A stretch of 64,000 bases of DNA from Bagarius yarrelli. Its lineage: Eukaryota > Chordata > Actinopteri > Siluriformes > Sisoridae. Each line of letters opens with the position of its first letter. Position 1 is the first letter of the stretch. This document shows positions 1 to 12,111 of this stretch, one piece after another. The stretch covers positions 437,501 through 501,500 of the forward strand of contig VCAZ01000030.1 in assembly GCA_005784505.1 (NCBI GenBank). Direction: 5' to 3'. The notes beneath the pieces are model-generated. The model ran no database searches. It was not told the DNA's origin and saw nothing but the letters and a program-made list of their open reading frames with translations. The position numbers were made by a program, and so were the translations under genes.

Positions 1-232
1 AATATGGGTGCCGTTGTGATGCCCATCTACAAAACTTGTAACTTACAGAACCAAACAGTTTTTTGTAATCAAAAGGTTAAGAACCTTGACCGGAGTTTAT
101 GGTGTGACTATGAAATTGGGGGTAAAAGTGCAGGATCTGAAGTTACAGGCTAACAAATACGAAAGTTGACAAATATGAAACATCAGGTTTCGTCTCGAAA
201 ATAATTTCCAGAATGTGATAATGGATATCTTT

Positions 233-382
233 ACATTTTGAAAGTTTTGGCAGATGCACTTACCCAGAGTGACTTACATTTATCTTATGATCAATTCAAC
301 TGAGCACCTAAGGATCAGGAGATTTGATCCAGGGGCCAGCATTGGTAGCTTGGTGGTGTTGGGAATTGAACCAACAATTTTA
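233..382 (-). repeat. tRNA-derived SINE (family 1) copy
   Basis: Reads on the minus strand as the window's common SINE: a degraded B-box (GGTTCAATTCCC), a middle ending in TGAGCACCTAAGGATC, then the tail core around CTCTGGGTAAG / TCTGCCAAA. Diverged. Confidence 0.6.
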
Positions 383-447
383 ATAATATTTCTGGCTTAA
401 AGCCGGGCTTTATTTATTATTTATAAAAATGGTAGCTCAGATAATTA

Positions 448-575
448 TAGGTTATTCTGGGTTGTTAATCGGATGAACAGGGTTTAAGCACCAACGCTGC
501 CAAGCTGCTATTGTTGGACATTTAAGCAAGGCCCTTAACTGTTCCTGGTGCCCCACTCTAACCCCTGGCTGGGTT
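448..575 (+). repeat. Degraded SINE (family 1) fragment
   Basis: Middle part only: a weak head around 450-500, then GCCAAGCTGCTATTGTTGG and AAGCAAGGCCCTTAAC, the most constant block of this family. The 3' tail core is missing. Confidence 0.45.
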
Positions 576-2439
576 ATGTGTAGTGATGCACATGTGACAA
601 ATAAAGACCTACTTACTAACAAGAACAGAAGATAATTCCATAAAGCACAAAATGAGTCATGGCACTTCATTCATGTATTTACACTGAAGTCGGTTACTTA
701 TAAATAGAAACAAGAAACGTAATGTGACACAATAATTGAATTTTAGGGAAGCGGCGCTCTGCCTCACAGTGAAATCCAATTGAGTGACATATTGCGCCGA
801 CAACACAATCGCAGGAACTGCAACACTCATTTAACAGCAAATTATTAAGTGCGCCAAGACAGCAGCTGGGAACGATTTTTTTTTTCTGCATAATTTTGGG
901 GTTTTATAGCTTTCAATTCACTCAAGATATCTACTACATATAAAAGATCTTAGTAAGACTAATGTCAGAGCCGATCCGCTAAAAGATTTAATGAACATTG
1001 ATTCGATTTATGCTAAACGAATATCTTGTTCCACAGGAAAAAAAAACAGTTTATGGTTAGGTTCACTGTATATCCAACAGGATAGGATGTAAAAATCAAA
1101 GTAATCTCACAGATTTTTAGTGCCACATAAAAAAGTAATATAATTACAAGATTAAAATCCTAATACTTCAACAATAAAGTTTAAATTATAAGAAAAATGT
1201 CTAGACAATACGGATTTATAACAGTAAAGAAATTCTTTATGTTTTTAGGTGCATCATCACATAGTCAGTATTAGTAAAGAGACACTGCGACCAAATCCAC
1301 CTGTTAAAAAAAGGTTAGTGTGTTAATTTGAATGATAACAGCAGCTAATTAGCAATCACCGATGAAATATACAGCTATCACTTTATTCTCCTAATTAAGA
1401 CTTTATTCTTGTATTGTGATGACTTTATTGTTGTAATATTGTTGTATTACAACTTTAATCACTTTACTCATTTTTTAACATGGCACTTAAACTCCATCGT
1501 ACTGAAGACCCTAAAAAGATGCGTTTCTCATGTAATCTCCTTTACTCAGTTCGTCTTTCAAAGACTCTCTACTCAAGGCCCTGTTTACTAGACAATTAAT
1601 ACATTAACCTGCGTGCCGAAGAGTTTGACAGAGAGCCCTTGTCACCCTGCTACCGCTCTCGGAGGAATGAGGAGCGTAGACTGGCCTCCATCAATATCCC
1701 TGACCTCTACCTTCATCTCTTTCTCCCACCAAAGCGCTCATAACTCTTCCACACCGCATTCACCGCTGAACACATCCATATTTCCTGCTGAAGTCATGTG
1801 ACCCCCTGGCCCGTGACAGCTATCCTCCTGAGGGACATAGTGAGGTCAGTGACAAAAGACGCAGCTAAATAACGCACTGGGTATATTAAGATGTAATTTA
1901 AATGTAATATACCACTAATATACTACTGCTTTAAAGCAACTTCTAGTTCCTGGCATAAGCATGTTAGAATTAACGCCGTAATTATCACAAATATGTGATG
2001 TAAGTGTTCATCATAAAAATTTGTTTTAAATACTTGCTCTACTTTCATAAACCTGTAATTTACAGTTAAGCAATTGGTGTGTGTTATAATGCGTTATAGT
2101 TAGTAGATGTGGTTTAGAAATCGTCACACACACTCTGAGGTAACGCATGGCGTTCTATATTCACATTTGACGAAATCCTATTTATATAGCTATTTATAAA
2201 TAATATCATAATAATAACACACATAATACAATAATAAACAACGAGTATTATTAATGATTCTTGTTCGATGCACAGTCAATTAATTGAAATTAATATAGCA
2301 AATTGTATATATATTGCATATATGTTATACATCTATATTTTACACTATATATAAGTATTTTTGGCTTGCATGTAGTATATTTAAAGGGGGTCCAGTTTTA
2401 TTCCAAGCAAGTATTAATTGTATTTTCTTTTAATTAGTT

Positions 2440-2590
2440 GTTTCCCCACAGGTTGAAATTCCCACCACCACCAAGTTGCCACTGCTGCACCCCTGAGCAA
2501 AGCTCTTAACCAGCAATCGCTCTGTTGAATTAAACATAAAAAATGCAATAAAAGGATAAGGGCATCTGCCAAATGCCAGAAACGTAAAAA
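2440..2590 (+). repeat. SINE (family 1) fragment
   Basis: Contains CACCACCAAGTTGCCACTGC, CCCTGAGCAAAGCTCTTAAC and a tail with AAGGGCATCTGCCAAATGCC. The tRNA-like head is truncated. Confidence 0.55.
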
Positions 2591-3837
2591 GTACAACATC
2601 AATATTAAATACGTTATGTCAGCTTTTGCCAAGAAGGGAAATGTGAGATTTTATGTTAAACAGTGATGCATAAGCTGGCATTCTGTGGCAAATTGTATAC
2701 AATGGCGACTAAATGGCTCTGAATGTTTAGCCAGGGAATACAGCGAATCAGCAGGTCAAATCAAACACATTATCACAAACATTTCCAGTGTTATAATTGC
2801 TTCTGATGACCCTTTGTGATCAAACAGACTCAAAAGGTTCCTCGACTTGAGGGTTTTTTTCAGACTGAAATGATCTACCTTGTGGAAGTCTTTTTTCTTT
2901 CCTGCCATGCGGTCTCTCCTGTCCCATTTAGCTGACTGACTGATCGTAGTGGGATAATGAGCTGTTGGAGGGTTAAATAGTGGGATGTATCCGGATGGAG
3001 CCATCACAGACCCCTGCTGTCGCAGGCCATTAAGGATGGAGGGATACGGAAGGCTGGAGGTGCCACGCTTCTCCAGAGGGTGGACCACTAACCAGATTTT
3101 TTTCGTTTAGTTATTCTTGATTAACTCTAGAATGTTTGCAGCTCTGTTTGCTCACAGCAGCTGTTGTTTCAGTGTGTTTGTTACAGTGTATTAAATGTGA
3201 GGGTTGGGTAAAACCTAGAAATCTATCATTTCAGTAATAGATTTCTATTATTTCTGTTACTATTTATTTCAGTATTTGGTTCAGTATCTTCAGTATAATA
3301 CATCTGATTTGTTTAAAACCAACCAACATTACTTTTTTTAGTTAGTATATTACTTTAAATTAAACTACATTACAAAATCCAATTCAGTGCCTTCAGACCC
3401 GGGCGAAGAAGCAATACAGCCATTTGGTCGCGTGCTGTAGCCAGTAATCAGACCCGAGGGCTAATGTGGAAACAACAGACACTCATAATTCATAGTTGAG
3501 GTACCGGGTCAGCTCTGAGAGTTAATCAATGGAAAACCCTCAGAAAAACACACTGGCTCATGAGAGGCGTCAGACAATTCAGCAGTTACTAAATTATTAC
3601 CTCATAAGAAATTTGTGCGGCTTGTTTAAGACATACAAACAAAGGCCTGTGATACGGGATAACGCAGACATGCAAGACCCACAAACAAAGGCTGGCGATA
3701 CCTCATTTTTATGAGGTAACACGTGACTATGTTGATGAGGAGAAATGAACAGTCTGGCTTGGATAAATAAATAAACATGACTTGACTAGACTTGACAATG
3801 ATGCGATGTAACATCAGGAGGAGGAGGTATTAAAAAG

Positions 3838-4135
3838 TATCAAGACACACCAACAGATGGCAGCACAAGGCTTTGGTCCCACAATTAATGAAGATGACAA
3901 CAGGGGGCTGAGCTTTTTCTTACAAAGCCCCCCAGTTATGGAACAGCCTTCCAATTAGTGTGACTCAGACTCAGTCTCAGTGTTCAAGTCGAGGCTGAGA
4001 ACACATTTATTTAGCCACGCCTTTAATCTGTAGTTTTTCTTAAGTAAAGGAGCAGAACCGGAGGGATGATAAATATGGAGTGTTTGGTAAACTGGGATAT
4101 TTCACTCAGGTTTGTTGACGGTGGTGTGGCGGGCC
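3838..4135 (+). repeat. Non-LTR retrotransposon 3' end (L2/Rex1-type ORF end)
   Basis: Conceptual translation, with one frameshift, gives AP-QLWNSLPISV followed by SVFKSRLRTHLF. This is the typical last segment of the reverse-transcriptase ORF in fish L2/Rex1-like elements. Stop codons and indels show it is dead. Confidence 0.6.
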
Positions 4136-4315
4136 AGCTGTCATCCCAGAGATTTCTCATGTCTGTGTCACCCTCTGGCTTTCCCTTTTGGTTATGCTGC
4201 CACAACTAGTCTTGCCAGAGTCTTCAACTATTACAATATGTCCTTAATTAGAATGTCCAAATTAATTAGACCTGTTCAGGGTGTACCCCTCCTGCCTTTC
4301 AGACAGTTGGGATAG

Positions 4316-4528
4316 ACTCCCAGACTCTAAATAGACTCTAAATTAGGGAATAGGCGGGTATAGAAGACTCTAAATTAGGGAATAGGCGGATATAGAAGAC
4401 TCTAAATTAGGGAATAGGCGGATATAGACGACTCTAAATTAGGGAATAGGCGGATATAGAAGACTCTAAATTAGGGAATAGGCGGATATAGAAGACTCTA
4501 AATTAGGGAATAGGCGGGTATAGAAGAC
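4316..4528. repeat. 32-bp minisatellite
   Basis: Six near-identical copies of a 32-base unit with the core ttagggaataggcgg begin at 4343, 4375, 4407, 4439, 4471 and 4503. Variation is limited to single bases (gggta/ggata, aag/acg), so the array is young. Confidence 0.95.
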
Positions 4529-5432
4529 AAATGAAATAATTTCCTGAAAACTTTTTTGTATTCTATGTGCAGCATTTCTGTGTGAGTGGTTTCTATAGAA
4601 ACATTAATGTATTGGAACAAGTACATGAACACAGTGTAAATAAAAATCCCATATGTAAGGAATACAAATGAACTTCGATTTCAGACAAATCGATCAAAGG
4701 AATTAAAAGAACTCTTTACTTTCACCGTCAGCTGGCTAATGTGTCTGTTATTGGAATGTAATTAGCCTACTGGAGAGTGCAAAATGAAGTATTCCACGAC
4801 TGCTGACCAGTCATGCATCGTAAATTTGTTTGGCGAACAATAACTTTGACGCAATCTGAGTTCAATCATATGTAACCGGTTTACAGCATATTTTCACTTC
4901 CATGAAAATTACAATTAGAAGTGGCTCATTTTCACTTTTTGGAAAAACCTGATCAACAAATAAGTCCTGGTTAAGCAAGAGAACGCATAACGCTACTACG
5001 CACAAGATAAGAATTCGTCATTAAAAGGATTTACAAAAAAATATGACGCTGTTCCATTGTAACATGTCCTGAAGGATCTAACACTAAATCAAGCACAGGA
5101 GGTGAGCCCAGTTCTCTCCGCGTGACCTCCTGGACCATTAGCAGCATTAGTCGCTTCATGCTGTGGTCACACTGTGGGCTGCTGCAGGTTCAAATTGGGC
5201 CAGGAAATCATGCAGCAGCTACATCCATTAGTGTCCCACACCTCTGGCACTTCCATGTGGGCACAGTGTGCAGTAATTGGACATGGGCACCTTTGGTGTT
5301 CATCTGTCTCTCACTCTCTCTTGACCTGTTCGAAGGTGCCCCCCTCTGAAGTCGAGGCGAAGGTGGAAATTGGTAGGAAGTGAGATGATAGACTAAAAAT
5401 GTTTCTGACAAGAATCGGTCCATAGCAAGTAA

Positions 5433-6085
5433 TGCCAAAGTTCACAATACACGACTTTAAACATCGGCTGTTCAGACTACATGAATTGATTGTCTGTCTG
5501 TAAGTTGTTGTGGTGGTCACACTCCACGACACTACGTAAATGAGCCACAGGTGGTCTCACACACTATACGATCTTACCACATCTTGGTCACTCAACCACT
5601 CTATCCAGTCCCCAAACCACATTTGGTCATGAAAAAAGACACAAGAAATGGAACAGGAAATGACACGAATCAATGTGCGAAACAGGATTTGTTGTTTATT
5701 TAACCTTATTTAATTTATTATTTAAGGCATCGCACAACTGTATTGCACATCTTGCTTATTAAACGTTAGCTCATCTGACTGTTGAAGAGAATTAAAGACT
5801 TCTCTTTCTCAGCTCGGTTGTGATACATCTCGTTTTCTGGTGACCATAACCCATGACTTGCTTTCTCATTGGCTGTAGCTTATCAAGACACCTGACATCA
5901 AGTAATGTCGAGTCGGCTCACCGGTCCAAATATTTGGCATGCTAGATATTTGTTTGGCATTGGCGAGGTACGTAGTTGAGTAGTTTAACAATCACTCGCT
6001 AATTTTCCGCCAATCACAGCCCGACCTGTTGGCAAGCTTGTTAACTTGCAAATCGGGCTTAAAATCCTGTAGTGTGAACTTGGCA
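5433..6085. mobile_element. Harbinger-like MITE with TAA target duplication
   Basis: The left end tgccaaagttcacaatacacg is an inverted copy of the right end, which on the other strand reads tgccaagttcacactacagg. The ends are flanked by TAA on both sides (5430-5432 and 6086-6088). A 3-bp TAA/TTA duplication is the mark of PIF/Harbinger insertion. At 653 bp with no transposase frame, it is non-autonomous. Confidence 0.65.
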
Positions 6086-6159
6086 TAACATGGATCAGAG
6101 ATGTCTGGAATCGTTTTAGGTTACTTATTTCCACCTGAGTACTGATTGGATTTAATGTA

Positions 6160-6490
6160 ATTATCTATTTAAGTGTGTTTGAGGCTGGTGCCCTGTGAGG
6201 GGTTGGTAACAGTTTTTTCGTTGCCTGTTTCTTCTTTTTGCAAAATAAATTTTCAGGGTCTTTCTTTTCAGTGCACCAGCAAACTGTGAGAGTGACAAAG
6301 ATTTTAAAAAGTGGTTATGTCCATCAGAGTAGCATGACTGTTTTTGCTCATACAGTATTGCCTGAGGTATTTTCAGCACACCAAGGTTTTTTTTTGACTT
6401 CCTAAATCTTTGCACGATAATATGAACTGTAGATGGCGAAGGACCAACGGTTGTGCCAAAACTGCCAAATCTTACAAATTTTGACACAAG
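6160..6490 (-). pseudogene. Possible Tc1-type transposase remnant
   Basis: Minus-strand frame with SPSTVHIIVQRFRKSKK, resembling the paired-type helix-turn-helix of Tc1-like transposases (TVHNIIKRFRES). The rest is not recognisable and there is no catalytic core. Weak call. Confidence 0.3.
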
Positions 6491-8148
6491 TGGTGAGCCA
6501 ACAAATCCTCACTTGCAAACGAATCTCAGATGTCACCTTTATCATTAATTACTTCATCAATAATTAATTACTGAATTATTATTATTAAACTCTGAATGAA
6601 ATCACATCCGTCTCTTGCACCCTCCAATCATATTAATGATACCTATACATCAACCGTCCCCACCTAAATCAATGCCTGCACACAAGTGCGGTAATCTCCA
6701 AATCATTCCGATGTCACATTTTTTTCCCCCTTATCGTGCTTTCTAGACTGACATTTCGATAGGAAAAAAAAACTGTAGCATATAGCAGACGCTGGATCTG
6801 AGATCAGACATGTCCACTGGCATTTTTAGTGTATAGCTGGCGAAGAATGTTAAACAGCACAGGGAAGGAGATCGATAACGCTGACACGTTTCCTTGTACA
6901 GCGGACAGATGAGCTATTATAGAGGGATCATGATATATGCCAGGAGAGGACGGAGTGGCAGGCAGGGGTAGAGCAGGGGGACAGGGATGGATGGACAAAG
7001 GACACACCTGCCAGCCTTCAGGACAAAAAAAAATCTCTCTTTGAAAACAAGTGGTGATGTATTATTATTATTTATATAATAAATATTAATGACCGCTATC
7101 TGATTAAAATTCATATTAGTTTTATGCAAAAATAATTATTATTATGCAAAATGTCTATTATTTGATAGGATTAGTTTAGCGTAACTGCAAAGTAAAAGCG
7201 TAAACCGAAAATAATTGTTAGTCATTTTTCTACAGTATAAACAAACTAATATCAAGTACTATTGCAATATTTTCCTTCCTGAATGTACACGTTAACACAC
7301 TTTATACACTTCAGCCCCAGGCCCTTCTGGCCACAGTGGTGCTTTAGTGGTAGCCAGGAGTGTCGGGGAGTCTCTGTTATGACTATTGACCGTGTCTTTC
7401 ATCGATTTGTCAAACACTCAAACACCATCAGCCTACATTTACACCTGCAGTCCCATTCGCTTTTTTTTCCACCCAGCAGGGATGCAATATGCTCTTCCTG
7501 ACACGCTGCTGGATTTAATTACGCATTTTATTATTTCTATAAACAGATCATTTAAATGATATCAAATGATGTCAAATATCTTACTAAACTGCTTTATTTT
7601 TCTTTGGTTCGATGGTAGAACCTGATAATATATTTTTGGGGGGTTTCTTTAAAACAACAGAACACCAACCTTTAAGGAACTTCCTCTTAAATCTTAACAC
7701 TGACCTGGTAGTTATATTGTTATGACGTGTTGTTTATTGTTAAATTTAGCATTAAAGCTAAAACTGTCCCTTACAGACAGCGAAGTGTAAAAGCACAAGA
7801 TCGAAATAGTAGGCAAACATCATTTACGGTGCACATCGGTCAACACTTCGCCAGTGCTTCAGGGCTTTTTGCCATGGCAACCGTCGAAGGTGTTATGCTG
7901 CCTTAACATGCAACACACACAGACACACACTCTTACATTTGTACCATGGTTTTAAAGGCTTGGAATTTTAGAACCAAATTTATTGATAACACTTATTTAA
8001 GATATACTGGTATCAATTCTAGTCTATAAACACACACAAGCCCACACATTCTCTCTGGAGGTGCCTAGAATGTCTCTGTGCTGTAGTGTTACATTATTCC
8101 TTTAAACACTGTTCAAGCTAAACAATGCACTTGGACTTAACCCCACAG

Positions 8149-8600
8149 AACGATGGATGGATGGATGGATGGATGGACAGACTGATAAGGGTCAGATAAG
8201 GATAGATAAACAGACAGTTAGACAGACAGACATAAATAGATAGACAGACAGGCAGACAGAGACACAAACAGACAGACAGACAGAGCGATTAGCAGATAGA
8301 TTTGCTAGATAAACAGAGACAGACAGACAGAACGATGGATGGATGGATGGATGGACAGACTGATAAGGGTCAGATAAGGATAGATAAACAGACAGTTAGA
8401 CAGACAGACATAAATAGATAGACAGACAGGCAGACAGAGACACAAACAGACAGACAGAGCAATTAGCAGATAGATTAGCTAGATAAACAGAGACAGACAG
8501 ACAGCAAGACACATACTGTAGAGATCTAGATATTGTAGACGGACAGAAAAATAGATATAGACAGATGGACAGACAGACAGACAGATAGATAGATAGATAG
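8149..8600. repeat. Duplicated GATG/GACA/GATA microsatellite block
   Basis: A unit of about 180 bases (8149-8329) is repeated almost exactly at 8330-8505; both start aacgatggatgg and contain gataagggtcagataagg. The second is followed by further GACA/GATA repeats. The main difference is one GACA unit. Confidence 0.9.
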
Positions 8601-8828
8601 ATGGGTCTAATTAATCTTAAGAAGAAAAGACGTCATGGTGAAATGATAACTAATGGCCTGTACAGTCAGAAAAGCAGCATGTGAGCTGCAGAGTATAATT
8701 TTAGTGCTCGAACCTCGCCGCATGGCACCAATCCAGCCAGTATTTGTTTACAAGTGTTTCAGTAATTTGGCACATTAGGGAAGACCTCACCTCCTGCAGG
8801 CACAGAAAAACAGGGGGAGGGTGTGTGG

Positions 8829-8884
<56 letters not shown>

Positions 8885-8886
8885 GG
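8829..8886. repeat. (GA)n microsatellite
   Basis: Near-perfect GA repeat with a few GATA interruptions. It creates long but meaningless open frames on both strands. Confidence 0.95.
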
Positions 8887-10188
8887 AACGGACTGCCAAC
8901 AGTTTCTTTGTTTTGTGCCAAATGGTTTCCCTGGACCGTTGCTCTCAATGCCAGCACCCAAACACAGCCAAAGAGCAGCACTGCACTCACGCCCCAAAGC
9001 CAAAGCCTCAGGGAAAAACTACAGGGAGCCTGAGCACATGGGTAAAATGTTAAACCTGGATTCATGAAGCAGGAATAGGGTGAGAACATTTAAGAGGGCT
9101 TCAGACAGGACAATTAGGAGGAACAAATAAAAAATAAAAACAAAAAAAAATTATGCTAAATAAAAACAAATCCTTACTGCTGTTACTTCTATTTTTAGAC
9201 TCTTAGCCATGCTTAGTATTTTTATAGCAGTTTTTTTTAAAAAAAAGGGGTTTTACCGAAACATAAAAAAAAAAAAATCCAGTAATTAAAATAAAAATGT
9301 AGAAAAATATCTGAAATATGGTGGCATTAATTAAAATGTCTTATTAAACATATTTATAGACATTTTATTTTAAGGCAAAATTAGGAAAATATATGTGTCG
9401 AATAAAGCACTTAAAGATTATAGCACAGTTAATTTACCTTAAACAAGTCACCTAGAAAATATTTAATCAAGCTGTCTATCAGAAATTTATAGTTGCATTT
9501 TTACAACAAAACTAATATGTTCTTGATATAAATTGTTGGTGCAGGTAAAATTAGCTAGCCGGCCATTTTTATTTTTACAAAAAGCTAAAGCAAAAGTTGG
9601 GCTATGAGTTATCTTTATATTTGTCACAGAACATTCTGGCCACAAGCACTTTAGCTTTAGCTGCTGAAACTAGACTTGATATGTTAAAGAATTACCTGGA
9701 AAAAAAACTAAAACCTTTAAAATAGACATAAAATTGATTTTAAATGATTAATTTTAAAGTGAATAAAAGATAAGTGAATGTAAAAAAATTAAGATAAAGT
9801 GAAGCATAAGATAGAATTTTACAATAAAAAAATGTATAAGGTTTAAGAATAGTAAACGTGCATGCAGAAAAAAAAAAACGTTATTCTATTTGGCACCACA
9901 AACTTGAGAACAACGTGCCTCTGCACCACACGTATCACTCTAATTTTCCTCAGAGACCAGACCCTGCATTTAGCACAATAATGAGACGGCGGCGCCGTCA
10001 ATCCTCCCTTGAATTTTCACCCAGGCAAATTAGCTAATAACTCACCACCCGTAATGAACTAAAACACTGTCATCCAAAATTTATGATGAATTTTTATTTG
10101 CTGGAGAGAGTTGCCTCATTTAGCACACGGGGCGCAAAAAAAGGGAGGTGCGAACGCATGAGTGCGAAGAAGGGCCGGGTTGGGAAAT

Positions 10189-10246
10189 AGAAGGGAAGTA
10201 AAGAGGGACGGGGTGGTCGGGATGAATGGGGGGGGTGGGGGGGTCT
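10189..10246 (+). other. G-rich stretch with quadruplex potential
   Basis: Contains gggac-gggg-tggtcggg followed by a run of nine G, one T and seven G. At least four G-tracts of three or more lie within about 45 bases. Confidence 0.6.
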
Positions 10247-10496
10247 ATTGATGTGAAAGTATACCGTGATTAAGAAACCGAAATGAATTCTGGATGGGTA
10301 TAAATGAGAATGTTCTACAATGTTATTTCGTGATACAGCAGAGATTTAAAAGAAAGGAGAAATCTAAAGTAATATATTTCTAAGCAAAAACAATATTTAA
10401 TAATAATAATAGATTAGAATGCCTATAAAACTCTTTAATTCCACTTATATTATAAAAGCTATACAACATCTTAATTTCTTTCCTAAAATGATGATA

Positions 10497-10645
10497 AAGT
10501 GGTAGCGCAGTGTTTACGGTGTTGGACTGCTAATAGGAAGATGGGGGTTTGATTCCTAGCACCACCAACTTGCCACTGTTGGGCCCCTGAACAAGGCCCT
10601 TAACCCTGGATAAGGACATGTGGCAAATGCGGTAAATGTAAATTA
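10497..10645 (+). repeat. tRNA-derived SINE (family 1), full head
   Basis: RNA polymerase III A-box (TGGTAGCGCAGTGTTTACGG) and B-box (GGGTTTGATTCC) are correctly spaced. They are followed by the family block cccctgaacaaggcccttaac and the tail ggataaggacatgtggcaaa. Confidence 0.85.
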
Positions 10646-10813
10646 TTATGATCTACCCCTTCTTGCCCTGTCTCAAAGACACTGAACACAGCAATTCTTG
10701 GAAAACTGTTATAAAAAAGGTTATACTAATTTGTGTGCCCTACTGATGACTCCACGGTTACAAATTAAAGTCACGGCTTGACCACGGAGTCATCATAGTC
10801 CCTTTCGAAAATA

Positions 10814-12111
10814 CTTACAGTCATGTAAAAAAAAAAAAAAAAAAATAATTAGGACACCCTATTCAAAATTTAGTTCTTTCTGAAGAAATGTTAACATATC
10901 GATGGCTAATCTTGTTTTAATTTTTCTCTGGAAAACAACAAAAATTAACATTGTTTTACTCATTAAACAAAAGATTTCAACAGAAAATGTGTATTTTAAC
11001 TAAGGAAAAAGTTTGGACATCCTACACCTTAATAGCCTCCTTTGGCTAAAATAACTTCAACGAGATGCTTTATGTAGCCATCTACCGATCTCTGACATCG
11101 GACTGAGGAAAGTTTGCCCCACTTTTCAATGCAGAATTCTTACAGCTGTAAGATGCTTAAGGGGGTTTCCTGCATGTACAGCCTGTTTCTAGTCACCCAG
11201 TAGCATCTGGGATTCAGATCTGGGCTTTGACTCGACATTCTTCGTTTTCAGCCAGTCCTTGGTATGTTTTGGGTCATTGTCATGTTACAGATGGTCCTTA
11301 GGCACCCTCTGATATAATTATGGTGGTTTCTATAATGGTGAGCTGGCCAGGTCCAGCTGCAGCAAAGCATTTCCAACCCAGGACACTTCCACCTCCATGT
11401 TTCACAGTTGGTATGACGTTTTTTTCCTGGAATGCTGTATTTGGTTTACACCAAACATGTCCTCTGTTACAGTGTTCAAATAATTCAATTTTAGACTCCT
11501 CTGTCCAAAGAACATTATTCTTTCACATGAACAGTAGCAAGAGCCTGCTGTAGGTCCTGTGATGACACTTTAGGGGTTTTGGTGATTTCTTTTAGCCTCT
11601 TGCAGTCTTTTCTCAGGGTAAACTTGCTTAGACTGCGAGACCTGGGCATTTTTTTTATGGCCTCCACTGGTAGACTCTTTTGCGGACAGTGGAATGGCTA
11701 AATTCTTATTTCCAGACTTATTAGCTGCTACAATCGTCGTTCTGAAGGCCCCAGACAGCTCTTTCCACCTCACCATGGTGTTCACCATCACATCAACAGT
11801 CAAGAGCACACCAAACTAAATGTCTGAGGATTAAATAGGATAGCCTCTTTTAAAAAGATGAGCAATCAGGTGGACCTGATGTGTGATTTTAGTCAAGTGG
11901 AAATGTTGGGATGTCCTAATTTATTCCCTACCAGAAATTGTTCTTTTTTTAAAATAGATTTTACAGAAAGTCTTTTCTTTAGTTTTATTTGTTGGGTTAT
12001 ATTACTTGAATGTCTTAGTATTGCTTTAAATTGATATTGAATATCCATGTGCCTAAATATGTTAAAAAAAAAAACACAGACTTTCATAGGGTGTCCTAAT
12101 TTTTTCACGTA
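10814..12111 (-). mobile_element. Degenerate Tc1/mariner-superfamily element
   Basis: The ends carry inverted copies of a terminal sequence containing aattaggacaccct (10846-10860 and about 12091-12105, reverse). Minus-strand frames between them give transposase pieces: VKHGGGSVLGWKCFAAAGPG and, nearer the 3' end, HDNDPKHTKDWLKTKNVES, which holds the second catalytic Asp region of DDE transposases. An N-terminal piece (MVRWKELSGAFRTTIV) starts near 11775. Frameshifts and stops make it inactive. A long A-run and T-rich stretches interrupt the ends. Confidence 0.75.

Noticed and set aside
4316..4528. CRISPR-like regular spacing
   Set aside because: Units are contiguous with no unique spacers, and the setting is a vertebrate genome. 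The same applies to the 43-bp array at 27.7 kb.
8701..9089. Two 100-codon frames crossing the GA microsatellite
   Set aside because: They exist only because the GA/CT repeat lacks stop codons.
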